Assembly: GCF_009362735.1 (NCBI RefSeq)
Contig: NZ_WHNP01000038.1
Coordinates: 1 to 64,000 of the forward strand
Length of the DNA stretch: 64,000 nucleotides
Origin: Paraburkholderia franconis
GTDB lineage: Bacteria > Pseudomonadota > Gammaproteobacteria > Burkholderiales > Burkholderiaceae
Direction of reading: 5' to 3'
The translations under genes and the position numbers were made by a program. Below the pieces are notes generated by a model, which ran no database searches, was not told the DNA's origin, and saw only the letters and a program-made list of their open reading frames with translations. Shown here in pieces: positions 33,884 to 43,063 of the stretch (positions are counted from its first letter, which is position 1; each line of letters opens with the position of its first letter).

Positions 33884-35479
33884 ATGGCATCAACCGACCA
33901 AGACGCATTGCCTGCCGTACTGTCCGTCGCGGGGATAGGGAAGACCTATGCCGAGCCCGTGCTGGCGGACGTCTCGCTGGCGTTGCACGCCGGGGAGGCG
34001 CTCGCGCTGACGGGCGAGAACGGCGCGGGCAAGAGCACGCTGTCGAAGATCATCGGCGGGCTCGTCGATCCGACGACGGGTTCGATGCAGCTCGCGGGCG
34101 CGCCGTATGCCCCCGCGAGCCGGACAGAAGCGGAAGCGCTCGGCATCCGCATGGTGATGCAGGAGCTGAATCTGTTGCCGACGCTGTCGGTTGCCGAGAA
34201 CCTGTTCCTGAACCGGCTGCCGCGCGCGGGCAAGCTGGGCTTCGGCTGGATCGACCGTCGCAAGCTGCGCGAGGACGCACGCGAGGCGATGGCGCAGGTC
34301 GGACTTGAGGCGATCGACCCCGATACGCTCGTCGGCGAACTGGGCATCGGTCATCAGCAGATGGTCGAGATCGCGCGCAATCTGATCGGCGACTGTCGCG
34401 TGCTGATCCTCGATGAGCCGACGGCGATGCTGACGGCGCGCGAAGTCGACCTGCTGTTCGAGCAGATCGACCGGCTGAAGGCGCGCGGCGTTGCGCTCGT
34501 CTACATCTCGCACCGGCTCGAAGAGCTGGCGCGCGTCGCCGAGCGCGTGGCCGTGCTGCGCGACGGCAGGCTGGTGCGCGTCGACGCGATGGCGAACCTG
34601 ACGAGCGACCAGATCGTCACGCTGATGGTCGGCCGCGAGCTCGGCGAGCGCATCGATCTGGGCGCGCGCAACATCGGCGCGACGCTGCTGAAGGTCGACG
34701 GGATGACCCGCGCGCCCGTCGTGCGCGACGTGTCGTTCGAGGTGAAGGCTGGTGAGATTTTCGGCGTGAGCGGTTTGATCGGCGCGGGCCGCACGGAACT
34801 GATGCGGCTCGTCTACGGCGCGGACCAGAAGGATGCCGGCACGGTGTCGCTGGCCGCGACACCCGGCGCGGCGCCCACGCCCGTGCAGATCGGCACGCCT
34901 TCCGACGCCGTGAAGCATGGCATCGCGCTGATCACGGAAGACCGCAAGGGCGAAGGCCTGCTGCTGCCGCAGCCAGTCGCGGCGAACGTGTCGCTCGGCA
35001 ACCTGCGCAGCGTCGCGCGGCACGGCATCGTCGACGCGAAGCGCGAGAACGCGCTCGCGAAGCGGCAGATCGACGCGATGCGCATCCGCACGTCGGGGCC
35101 GGCGCAGCCGGTCGGCGAGCTGTCGGGCGGCAATCAGCAGAAGGTCGTGATCGGCCGGTGGCTCGCGCGCGATTGCAAGGTGCTGCTATTCGACGAACCG
35201 ACGCGCGGCATCGATGTCGGCGCGAAGTTCGATATTTATGGATTGATGGGCGCGCTGGCCCGCGAAGGCCGCGCGCTCGTGGTCGTGTCGAGCGACCTGC
35301 GCGAGCTGATGCTGATCTGCGACCGGATCGGCGTGATGTCGGCGGGGCGCATGACGGGTGTCTTCAGGCGGGACGAGTGGACGCAGGATGCGCTGCTCGC
35401 CGCGGCATTCGCCGGCTATCGCAATCGCGAAGCCCTGTTGCACCCGCATGAGATGCACGAAGGAGAGACTCAGTCATGA
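33884..35479 (+). CDS. rbsA: RbsA-like sugar ABC transporter ATPase (two ABC domains)
   Basis: A 531-aa fused ATPase. The first nucleotide-binding domain has Walker A GENGAGKST, a signature-like GIGHQQMVEIARNL and Walker B LILDEPTAML; the second has the degenerate GLIGAGRTEL in place of Walker A and LSGGNQQKV signature followed by LLFDEPTRGIDVG. This pairing is standard for the ribose/galactose-type CUT2 importers. I choose the ATG at 33884, as the 46 residues upstream in frame have no family resemblance; the Shine-Dalgarno there is weak. It overlaps rbsC as ATGA. Confidence 0.93.
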   Translation: MASTDQDALPAVLSVAGIGKTYAEPVLADVSLALHAGEALALTGENGAGKSTLSKIIGGLVDPTTGSMQLAGAPYAPASRTEAEALGIRMVMQELNLLPTLSVAENLFLNRLPRAGKLGFGWIDRRKLREDAREAMAQVGLEAIDPDTLVGELGIGHQQMVEIARNLIGDCRVLILDEPTAMLTAREVDLLFEQIDRLKARGVALVYISHRLEELARVAERVAVLRDGRLVRVDAMANLTSDQIVTLMVGRELGERIDLGARNIGATLLKVDGMTRAPVVRDVSFEVKAGEIFGVSGLIGAGRTELMRLVYGADQKDAGTVSLAATPGAAPTPVQIGTPSDAVKHGIALITEDRKGEGLLLPQPVAANVSLGNLRSVARHGIVDAKRENALAKRQIDAMRIRTSGPAQPVGELSGGNQQKVVIGRWLARDCKVLLFDEPTRGIDVGAKFDIYGLMGALAREGRALVVVSSDLRELMLICDRIGVMSAGRMTGVFRRDEWTQDALLAAAFAGYRNREALLHPHEMHEGETQS

Positions 35480-36549
35480 CCGATCAACGGGTCACGGGAG
35501 GCGCGGGCAAGGAGCCGGCGGCCGCGCCCGACGGCGTGACGGCGACGGCCGCTCAGGTAGCCGCTCAAGCAGCCGATCCGTCGGCGCCGCTTGCGAGCGG
35601 CAAGCCGGCGGGCACGCGGCTGGGCTTTTCGAACTACCTCGGGCTCGTCGGCGCGCTCGTCGCGATGATCGCGCTGTTCTCGGTGCTGAGCTCGCACTTC
35701 TTGACGTTCGAGACGTTCGTCACCATCGCGAACCAGATTCCCGATCTCGTCGTGATGTCGGTCGGGATGACGTTCGTGCTGATCATCGCGGGCATCGATC
35801 TGTCCGTCGGCTCGGTGCTGGCGCTCGGTGCGTCGGTCGTGAGTGTCGCGTCGCTCAAGTGGCAGCTCGGGCCGATCGTAGCGGCCGCGCTCGGCCTCGC
35901 CGCGGCGGCGCTGACGGGCACGATCACGGGCGCTGTGACGGTGGGCTGGCGGATTCCGTCGTTCATCGTGTCGCTCGGCGTGCTCGAAGCGGCGCGCGGC
36001 CTCGCGTACCAGATGACGAACTCGCGCACCGCGTATATCGGCGACGCGTTCGATTTTCTGTCGAACCCGATCGCCGTGGGCATCTCGCCGGCGTTCCTGA
36101 TCGCGGTGGCCGTGATGATCGTCGCGCAGCTGGTGCTCACGCGCACGGTGTTCGGCCGCTATCTGGTCGGCATCGGCACGAACGAGGAAGCCGTGCGGCT
36201 TGCGGGCGTGAACCCGAAGCCGTACAAGGTGATCGTGTTCGCGCTGATGGGCGCGCTGTCGGGGCTCGCGGCGCTGTTCCAGATCTCGCGTCTGGAAGCG
36301 GCCGACCCGAACGCGGGCGTGGGGCTGGAGCTGCAGGTGATCGCGGCTGTCGTGATCGGCGGAACGAGTCTGATGGGCGGGCGCGGCTCCGTCATCAGCA
36401 CGTTCTTTGGCGTGTTGATCATATCGGTGCTCGCGGCGGGCCTCGCGCAGATCGGCGCGAACGAACCGACCAAGCGCATCATTACGGGTGCTGTGATCGT
36501 GATCGCGGTCGTGCTGGATACGTACCGCAGCCGGCGCAAGCGCAATTGA
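35476..36549 (+). CDS. rbsC: RbsC-like sugar ABC transporter permease
   Basis: A 357-aa permease with an Ala-rich cytoplasmic N-terminus of about 45 residues and about eight to ten membrane helices. The CUT2 permease blocks are present: GMTFVLIIAGIDLSVGSVLA, IPSFIVSLGVLEAARGLAYQ, and the cytoplasmic coupling loop GIGTNEEAVRLAGVNPKPYK. It forms the channel for the sugar delivered by RbsB. The first ATG overlaps the rbsA stop by four bases. The 12-bp hairpin after its stop separates it from rbsR. Confidence 0.93.
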   Translation: MTDQRVTGGAGKEPAAAPDGVTATAAQVAAQAADPSAPLASGKPAGTRLGFSNYLGLVGALVAMIALFSVLSSHFLTFETFVTIANQIPDLVVMSVGMTFVLIIAGIDLSVGSVLALGASVVSVASLKWQLGPIVAAALGLAAAALTGTITGAVTVGWRIPSFIVSLGVLEAARGLAYQMTNSRTAYIGDAFDFLSNPIAVGISPAFLIAVAVMIVAQLVLTRTVFGRYLVGIGTNEEAVRLAGVNPKPYKVIVFALMGALSGLAALFQISRLEAADPNAGVGLELQVIAAVVIGGTSLMGGRGSVISTFFGVLIISVLAAGLAQIGANEPTKRIITGAVIVIAVVLDTYRSRRKRN

Positions 36550-36554
36550 AAGCG

Positions 36555-36586
36555 GGCGGCCGCCGTGGCGCGGGACGGCGGCCGCC
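36555..36586 (+). promoter_or_regulatory. Perfect hairpin between rbsC and rbsR
   Basis: A 12-bp stem GGCGGCCGCCGT/ACGGCGGCCGCC with an eight-base loop and no U-tract. It is probably an mRNA-stability element or partial attenuator, as rbsR and rbsK follow on the same strand. Confidence 0.55.
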
Positions 36587-36668
36587 TGGGAACAACTCAA
36601 CGAGAGCACCGCGGATGCAGCATGAGCTGCATTGGCCAGCAGTAAGAACAGGCAGGGGGTTTTAGCTT

Positions 36669-37700
36669 ATGGCGACGATCAAGGATGTGGCGGCCATCGC
36701 CGGCGTGTCATTCACTACGGTGTCGCATGTCGTGAACAATACGCGGCCGGTGTCCGCGGATGTGCGCTCGAAGGTCGAACTGGCGATCCGCCAGCTCAAC
36801 TACGTGCCGTCCGCGGTCGCGCGGTCGCTAAAGGCGCGCTCGACGGCGACGATCGGGCTCGTGGTGCCGAACAGCACCAATCCGTACTTCGCGGAGCTGG
36901 CGCGCGGCATCGAGGACGGTTGCGCGCGCAATGGCTACTGCGTGTTCTTCTGCAACTCGGACGACGATCCCGCGAAGCAGCGCGCCTATCTGCGCGTGCT
37001 GCAGGAAAAGCGCATCGACGGGCTGATCGTCGCATCGGCGGGCGACGACGCGACGCTTGCGCAGACGCTCGCCGATTCGCCCGAGCCGCTCGTGATCGTC
37101 GACCGGAACATCGAAGGGCTGTCCGCCGATCTGGTCCAGATCGACCACGAGAAGGGCGCCTATCTGGCTACACGGCATCTGCTGCAACTGGGGCATTCGA
37201 AGATCGGCTGCATCACGGGCCCGATCGAAACGGCCGTCAGCGCGATGCGCGTGCACGGCTTCATTCGCGCGATGGCCGAGCGCGGGATCGAGATCGCGCC
37301 GAACGGCATCGTCGAAAGCGACTTCTCGGGCAGCGGCGGCTACCGCGCGGCAGGACAGCTGTTCGACACCGTGCAGCCGACGGCGATCTTCGCGGGCAAC
37401 GACATGATGGGCATCGGCGCGTTGCGCGCGGCGGCCGAACGCGGCCTGCGCGTGCCGCAGGACTGCTCGATCATCGGTTTCGACGACATCGAGCTGGGGC
37501 GCTTCACCTATCCGGCGCTGTCGACGGTCGGCCAGTCGGTGCGCGCGCTCGGCGAAATGGCGGCACAGACGCTGATCGAGCGGATCAACGGCACGGCAAC
37601 GGATACGACCTTCCGCCGCCGCGTGATCGCGCCGCGGCTGATCCTGCGCGAGTCGACGGCCGCGTTTGCGGGGGCGCGGCGCAATATTAAGGCGGCGTGA
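36669..37700 (+). CDS. rbsR: RbsR-like LacI-family repressor
   Basis: A 343-aa LacI regulator. HTH residues 3-24 (IKDVAAIAGVSFTTVSHVVN) and hinge (PSAVARSLKARSTATIGLVV) are canonical, followed by the sugar-binding core domain, which resembles RbsB. It lies within the rbs operon between rbsC and rbsK and most likely represses it through the palindrome at 32559, with the sugar as inducer. AGGGGG lies about nine bases before the ATG at 36669. Confidence 0.92.
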   Translation: MATIKDVAAIAGVSFTTVSHVVNNTRPVSADVRSKVELAIRQLNYVPSAVARSLKARSTATIGLVVPNSTNPYFAELARGIEDGCARNGYCVFFCNSDDDPAKQRAYLRVLQEKRIDGLIVASAGDDATLAQTLADSPEPLVIVDRNIEGLSADLVQIDHEKGAYLATRHLLQLGHSKIGCITGPIETAVSAMRVHGFIRAMAERGIEIAPNGIVESDFSGSGGYRAAGQLFDTVQPTAIFAGNDMMGIGALRAAAERGLRVPQDCSIIGFDDIELGRFTYPALSTVGQSVRALGEMAAQTLIERINGTATDTTFRRRVIAPRLILRESTAAFAGARRNIKAA

Positions 37701-37770
37701 AGCTGCTGGGCGAAAGAGGATGCGGCCGCGCCGGTAATGCGCGCCGACGGGCAAGACGATGGAGGCAGTC

Positions 37771-38700
37771 GTGGCAACGAATGACGCGCGCGGGCACGTG
37801 ACCGTGGTCGGCAGTCTGAACATGGATCTCGTCGCGCGCGCGCCGCGCATGCCGCAGCCGGGCGAGACGCTCGCCGGCCATGCGTTCGCGCAGGTCCCGG
37901 GCGGCAAGGGCGGCAACCAGGCGGTGGCCGCCGCGCGTCTCGGCGCGCAGGTGGCGATGCTCGGCTGCGTCGGCGCGGACGCGAACGGCGCGCAGCTGCG
38001 CGCGGGGCTCGAAGCGGAGGGCATCGACTGCGCGGCGCTCGAAACGAGCGCGACGGCGCCGACGGGTGTCGCGCTCATCATCGTCGACGATGGCAGCCAG
38101 AACTCGATCGTCATCATTGCGGGCAGCAACGGCGAAGTGACACCCGATACCGTCGCGCGCCACGAAGCGGCGCTGGCGCGCGCGCAGATCGTGATCTGCC
38201 AGCTGGAGACGCCGCCCGCGGCAGTCCACGCCGCGCTCACGGCCGCGCGCCGCCTCGGCAAGACCGTCATCCTGAATCCGGCGCCCGCCGTGGGGCCGTT
38301 GCCCGCCGACTGGCTGCCACTCGTCGACTACCTGATTCCGAACGAGCTTGAAGCGGCGACGCTGACGGGTCTGTCCGTTTCGTCGCCGGAAGAGGCGATG
38401 CTGGCCGCCGATGCGTTGCGCAACGCGGGCGCGCGCAACGTAATCGTGACGATCGGCGCACAGGGCGTGGTGGCCGCGACCGGCGGCGACGAACCCCGGC
38501 ATTTCGACGCGCCGCGCGTGCGGGCCGTCGATACGACTGCGGCGGGCGATACCTTCATCGGCGGCTTTGCCGCGCAACTCGCGCAAGGGGCGAGCGTGAC
38601 GGACGCGATCCGCTTCGCGCAGCGCGCCGCGTCAATTTCCGTCACGCGCGCCGGCGCGCAGCCGTCGATTCCGACGCGCGCGGAAATCGAAGGGGCCTGA
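37771..38700 (+). CDS. rbsK: Ribokinase
   Basis: A 309-aa PfkB-family kinase. The ribokinase blocks are present: GSLNMDLVARAPRMPQPGET, PGGKGGNQAVAAARLGA (substrate-binding GG turn) and the DTTAAGDTF signature with the catalytic Asp (residue 260). It would phosphorylate ribose to ribose-5-phosphate in the cytoplasm after import. The GTG at 37771 is chosen because GGAGG lies five bases before it; the ATG four codons upstream (37759) has no Shine-Dalgarno. It is the last gene of rbsB-A-C-R-K. No rbsD is present. Confidence 0.92.
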   Translation: MATNDARGHVTVVGSLNMDLVARAPRMPQPGETLAGHAFAQVPGGKGGNQAVAAARLGAQVAMLGCVGADANGAQLRAGLEAEGIDCAALETSATAPTGVALIIVDDGSQNSIVIIAGSNGEVTPDTVARHEAALARAQIVICQLETPPAAVHAALTAARRLGKTVILNPAPAVGPLPADWLPLVDYLIPNELEAATLTGLSVSSPEEAMLAADALRNAGARNVIVTIGAQGVVAATGGDEPRHFDAPRVRAVDTTAAGDTFIGGFAAQLAQGASVTDAIRFAQRAASISVTRAGAQPSIPTRAEIEGA

Positions 38701-39305
38701 AGCGTTTCCTTTCCTTCCTAACGCCCCCTTGTTTTCTGGCGGGACACGTGGCGGGCCGCCACTGCCGTTCTTCCCCGGCGCTGTAACAATTACAGGCGGA
38801 CGGCGGCCGTAGGGTCCGTCAGACGACGAAACACATGGGTGACTTCCGTGCGCGAAGACATCGGCCAACATTCAGCGCAGCCTGCTCCAAAGACGTGCCG
38901 ACGCACCAAAAGCGGGCTTGAAGATGCCGGTTTGAAACACGGCATCCACTGTGCCGTTCGTGCGTCCGTGACGAACGCATGAACGAAGTCCACCGCCTGT
39001 TCGCGCAGAACTGCATGCGCGCATGGCCGTTGCGCAAGCCCGCAATGGCGCGCCGTCGCCGTCTTCTCCTTTCTGACCACTCGAGCCGACTCAGCGCGCC
39101 AATGTTCCGGTACATTGACGAACGGACAAACGCGGCGGCGAATGTGCCGTTGTACTCATGCCGCATCACAGCACGCGCGAGCCGTCTGAAGAGACGGCTT
39201 CACGCGCACGTTCGCCGCGCGACGCCATCGCTTGCCGCAATCGCTTTGCCGTTGCATCAGCCCACGTCAGACCAGGACAGTCCAGAAAGCCAAAAGGGAA
39301 ACGAC
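38701..39305. other. Intergenic region without a credible gene
   Basis: 605 bases. One clear dyad, CTGTAA-caa-TTACAG at 38781-38795, lies 80 bases after rbsK but has no U-tract. Short frames on both strands lack ribosome-binding sites and family resemblance. The promoter of the hydratase-like gene should be in the right half, but I cannot assign boxes. Confidence 0.45.
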
Positions 39306-40067
39306 ATGACGGATCACGACCTCGCGCAGCGCCTCGTCGATGCGCGCCGCCAGCACCGCGCAATCGACACGCTCCCGCTCGACACCCTCCCGCCCGACGC
39401 CGCGACGGCCTATGCGATCCAGCAGGCGGTCATCACGGGGCTGGGCGGCTCGACGGGTGCCTGGAAAATCGGTGCCAAAGCTCCGGGCGGTCCGGCCTCG
39501 GGCGCGCCGATTCCGGCTGCGCTGACGGTGGCCTCGCCCGCGCGGCTCGAACATGGTTCGTTTTTCCGCGTGCTGCTCGAACTGGAAATCGCGTTCCGCT
39601 TCGCCGAGCCCATCGAGCCGCACGGCGAGACCTATGCGCGCGATGAAGTGCTGGCACGCGTCGGCTCGGTGCTGCCCGCGATCGAAATCGTCGACAGCCG
39701 CTTCGCCGAATGGCCGAACGTCGCGCTCCTCGCGCAACTCGCCGATGCGCAGAACAATGGCGCACTGGTGACGGGGCGTGCGCAGCCGTACGCGTCGCTC
39801 GCGCGCTCGTTCGACTTCGTGTCGCCCGAACTCGAACTGATGGTTGACGGCCAGTCGCTCGTGCCCGAATCGACGGGCAATCCCGCCGGCGACCCGCGCG
39901 AACTGCTCGTGTGGTTCGTCAACCACTGCGCCGCCATGGGTATCACCATCGAGCCCGAATGGACCATCACGACCGGCTCGTATATCGGCGCGCATCGGGT
40001 CGATGGGCCGGGGCGCGTGTATGGTCATATCGACGGACTCGGCGAGGTCGAAGTCGAACTGACGTAA
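39306..40067 (+). CDS. 2-keto-4-pentenoate hydratase-like (FAH superfamily) protein
   Basis: A 253-aa protein of the MhpD/fumarylacetoacetate hydrolase superfamily. The N-terminus (YAIQQAVITGLGGSTGAWKIG) is the usual first block, and the metal-site acidic residues appear in LELEIAFRF (Glu-x-Glu), the central PAIEIVDSRFAEW, and the C-terminal ITTGSYIGAHRVDGPG. The likely reaction is hydration or hydrolysis of a 2-keto acid in aromatic or sugar-acid breakdown; the substrate is unknown. AGGGAA lies before the ATG at 39306. It is a single gene, not inside a pathway operon. Confidence 0.87.
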   Translation: MTDHDLAQRLVDARRQHRAIDTLPLDTLPPDAATAYAIQQAVITGLGGSTGAWKIGAKAPGGPASGAPIPAALTVASPARLEHGSFFRVLLELEIAFRFAEPIEPHGETYARDEVLARVGSVLPAIEIVDSRFAEWPNVALLAQLADAQNNGALVTGRAQPYASLARSFDFVSPELELMVDGQSLVPESTGNPAGDPRELLVWFVNHCAAMGITIEPEWTITTGSYIGAHRVDGPGRVYGHIDGLGEVEVELT

Positions 40068-40999
40068 ACCACTAAGTCCAATACGGCCCAATACAGCTCA
40101 ATAACGCGCCCCACCAGGCGCCGCGCTGCGGCGCCATCACACTGCATGCGGATGCGGCGGCCTGCACTGCCGTCGCGTCCGCATGCATGCATTCATTCGT
40201 CTCCGCCGCCTCGTCCTCTGCGATTTGCGACAGCGTACCCACCAAACGCGTCGATCAAGGGCGAAAAGGGCAAACACCTGGCTACATCTACCTATTCAGA
40301 TGCGCGTCGCGTGCGCCGTCCTATGGACATGGCGTCAAAGGACGGATGATGACGCGTGTCACGCCGATTCATGCGCGCCTGCACATAGACGCATAGACGC
40401 GATTGCGTTGAACGATTTGGCGCACGCGCTGACGAACGGCAGGAATGCGCGCTTGCGCACGTGCAAAACATGTAACACAGCGACTGAACTGTCGTCGCAA
40501 GCATCCATGCGAGCGTTATGGCAGAAAGAGCAGAAGGGGCGGCAACGTATCCCTGCGCAGCGGGTATTGAAGTCGATGACGCAGCGCAGCCCACATGCAC
40601 TGAGTCGCATGCACTGCAGGCCCGCGCGAGACGAAGTAATGTGTCGCAGTGGTGTGGACGGGCGGACAGCGTGCTACACGAGCGTTTGCCAAGATGCGGA
40701 AAAGTGCAGAATGCCACGCGATGCCGCGTGTGAAAGATGCATGAGGAGGACAGCGTGGGGAAGGAACGCAAGATGCAATGCAGCAGCGCTGGTGAAGCTT
40801 CTCGCGAGGTGTGGGCAATGATTGTAGGTGAGCGAATTTGCGTCATCAAGCGAGTGGGGCTGAGCGCTAGCTGTGGCGCGATTTTCACAACGTAGTTCGT
40901 GAAAAAAAATTTAAAAGGGTTTAGGATGAATTCGAGCGATGTCGTTTCCTGATAGCGCGCCGCGCACGACATCGTCCCAGACTTCGGCGAGGAGGTAGC
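40068..40999 (+). other. Long noncoding stretch before the prkA operon
   Basis: 932 bases without a gene. It contains a tandem 8-mer (ATAGACGC twice near 40386), several hairpin-prone repeats (for example TGCACTGAG...TGCACTGCAG near 40600), and an AT-rich block (about 40870-40925, GTGAAAAAAAATTTAAAAG) that may hold the promoter. AGGAGG precedes the prkA ATG. I looked for a sigma54 box (TGGCAC-N5-TTGC) and found none that fits. A long leader or a small RNA is possible. Confidence 0.5.
40117..40135 (+). terminator. Weak terminator-like hairpin after the hydratase gene
   Basis: A perfect 8-bp stem GGCGCCGC/GCGGCGCC with a three-base loop, 50 bases past the stop. There is no U-tract, so intrinsic termination is doubtful. 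Confidence 0.4.
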
Positions 41000-42922
41000 A
41001 TGGATATCTACAGCAGTTTCGCGACCCGCTTCGAGAAAACGCGAGAGGAGGAATTCTCGCTCGAGGAGTATCTCGCGCTCTGCAAAGACAATCCCGCCGC
41101 GTACGCCACCGCGGGCGAACGCATGCTGTCGGCAATAGGAGAACCTGAGCAGATAGACACACGCAACGATCCGCGTCTTTCGCGTATCTTCGCGAACAAG
41201 GTCATCAAGGTATACCCCGCATTCCGTGAGTTCTACGGAATGGAAGACGTCATCGAGCAGGTGGTCGCCTACTTCAGGCATGCCGCCCAGGGGCTCGAAG
41301 AAAAGAAGCAGATTCTTTATCTGTTGGGACCGGTCGGCGGCGGCAAGTCGTCGATTGCCGAGCGGCTCAAGCAGCTGATGGAACGCGTGCCGTTCTATGC
41401 GATCAAGGGCTCGCCCGTCAACGAATCGCCTTTGGGCCTGTTCGACTATGACGAGGACGGTCCCATCCTCGAAGAGCAATACGGCATACCGCGCCGCTAC
41501 CTGAAGAGCATTCTGAGTCCGTGGGCGGTCAAGCGCCTGCACGAATACAACGGCGACATCCGCAAGTTCCGCGTGGTGCGGCGCTATCCGTCGGTGTTGC
41601 GGCAGATCGCGATCGCGAAGACCGAGCCGGGCGACGAAAACAATCAGGACATTTCGTCCCTCGTCGGCAAGGTCGATATCCGCAAGCTCGAGCAGTATGC
41701 GCAGGACGACGCGGACGCCTATAGCTACTCCGGCGGCCTGTGTCTCGCGAACCAGGGCCTGCTCGAGTTCGTCGAAATGTTCAAGGCGCCGATCAAGGTG
41801 CTGCACCCGTTGCTCACTGCAACGCAGGAAGGCAATTTCAAGGGCACGGAAGGCTTCGGCGCGATTCCGTTCGACGGCATCATCCTCGCTCACTCGAACG
41901 AGTCGGAGTGGAAAGCGTTCCGCAACAACCGCAACAACGAAGCACTGCTCGACCGTATCTTCGTCGTGAAGGTGCCGTACTGCCTGCGCTACTCGGAAGA
42001 GATGAAGATCTACGAGAAGCTGCTGCGCAATTCGTCGCTGGCCAATGCCGTGTGCGCGCCCGGCACGCTGAAGATGATGGCGCAGTTCTCGGTGCTCACG
42101 CGCTTGCAGGAGCCGGAGAATTCGAGCCTCTTTTCGAAGATGCAGGTGTACGACGGCGAGAACCTGAAAGACACCGATCCGAAGGCGAAGTCCTATCAGG
42201 AGTATCGCGATTTTGCCGGCGTCGACGAAGGGATGACGGGCGTGTCCACGCGCTTCGCGTTCAAGATCATGTCGCGCGTGTTCAACTTCGATACGACGGA
42301 AGTCGCGGCGAACCCGGTGCACCTGATGTATGTGCTCGAACAGCAGATCGAGCGCGAGCAGTTCCCGCCGGAAACCGAACAGAAGTTCCTGTCGTTCATC
42401 AAGGACGTGCTCGCGTCGCGTTACGCAGAATTCATTGGCAAGGAGATTCAGACCGCGTATCTGGAGTCGTATTCCGAGTACGGGCAGAACATTTTCGATC
42501 GCTATGTGACGTACGCTGACTTCTGGATTCAGGACCAGGAGTTCCGCGACCACGACACGGGCGAGAGCTTCGACCGCGCGGCGTTGAATGCCGAGCTGGA
42601 GAAGATCGAGAAGCCTGCCGGCATCAGCAACCCGAAGGACTTCCGCAACGAGATCGTGAATTTCGTTTTGCGCGCGCGTGCCGCGAACGGGGGCAAGAAC
42701 CCCGCGTGGATCAGCTACGAAAAGCTGCGCGTCGTGATCGAAAAGAAAATGTTCTCGAATACGGAAGAACTTCTCCCCGTCATCTCGTTCAATGCGAAAG
42801 GGTCGGCGGAGGAGCAGCGCAAGCACGAGGACTTCGTCAACCGGATGGTCACCAAGGGCTATACGCCGAAGCAGGTGCGGCTCTTGTGCGATTGGTATCT
42901 GCGTGTGCGCAAGTCGTCATGA
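41000..42922 (+). CDS. prkA: PrkA/YeaG-family serine protein kinase
   Basis: A 640-aa AAA+-like protein kinase of the PrkA (YeaG) family, the usual length. The Walker A is GPVGGGKSS (110-118), with the family block PVNESPLGLFDYDEDGPILE soon after, then FEGFGAIPFDGIILAHSNESEW-like central region (GAIPFDGIILAHSNESEW) and a C-terminal PrkA domain (VSTRFAFKIMSRVFNFD; ENVILPVISFNAKGS-like end ELLPVISFNAKGSAEEQRKH). In E. coli YeaG acts with YeaH in nitrogen starvation and stationary phase; in Bacillus it affects sporulation. AGGAGG is ideally placed before the ATG. It is the first gene of prkA-yeaH-spoVR. Confidence 0.96.
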   Translation: MDIYSSFATRFEKTREEEFSLEEYLALCKDNPAAYATAGERMLSAIGEPEQIDTRNDPRLSRIFANKVIKVYPAFREFYGMEDVIEQVVAYFRHAAQGLEEKKQILYLLGPVGGGKSSIAERLKQLMERVPFYAIKGSPVNESPLGLFDYDEDGPILEEQYGIPRRYLKSILSPWAVKRLHEYNGDIRKFRVVRRYPSVLRQIAIAKTEPGDENNQDISSLVGKVDIRKLEQYAQDDADAYSYSGGLCLANQGLLEFVEMFKAPIKVLHPLLTATQEGNFKGTEGFGAIPFDGIILAHSNESEWKAFRNNRNNEALLDRIFVVKVPYCLRYSEEMKIYEKLLRNSSLANAVCAPGTLKMMAQFSVLTRLQEPENSSLFSKMQVYDGENLKDTDPKAKSYQEYRDFAGVDEGMTGVSTRFAFKIMSRVFNFDTTEVAANPVHLMYVLEQQIEREQFPPETEQKFLSFIKDVLASRYAEFIGKEIQTAYLESYSEYGQNIFDRYVTYADFWIQDQEFRDHDTGESFDRAALNAELEKIEKPAGISNPKDFRNEIVNFVLRARAANGGKNPAWISYEKLRVVIEKKMFSNTEELLPVISFNAKGSAEEQRKHEDFVNRMVTKGYTPKQVRLLCDWYLRVRKSS

Positions 42923-43063
42923 AACGCGTAGCGCAAAGCCCGCGCGAACGGGTTCGCTTCACCCGATTGGCGCGGGCCTCCTGCGAGGCGCAAGCCGCAT
43001 GGACATAACATTGCATGCGCAACTTGCGCCCCGCGTATTCCAAATCGGAGCGGGAGACCGGAT

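Noticed and set aside
40068..40999. Sigma54 promoter for the prkA operon
   Set aside because: No TGGCAC-N5-TTGC element with correct spacing was found by eye on the plus strand.
40292..42826. 844-codon open frame on the minus strand opposite prkA
   Set aside because: It is a GC-rich antisense shadow of prkA, with no family resemblance and an unnatural Arg/His/Leu composition.
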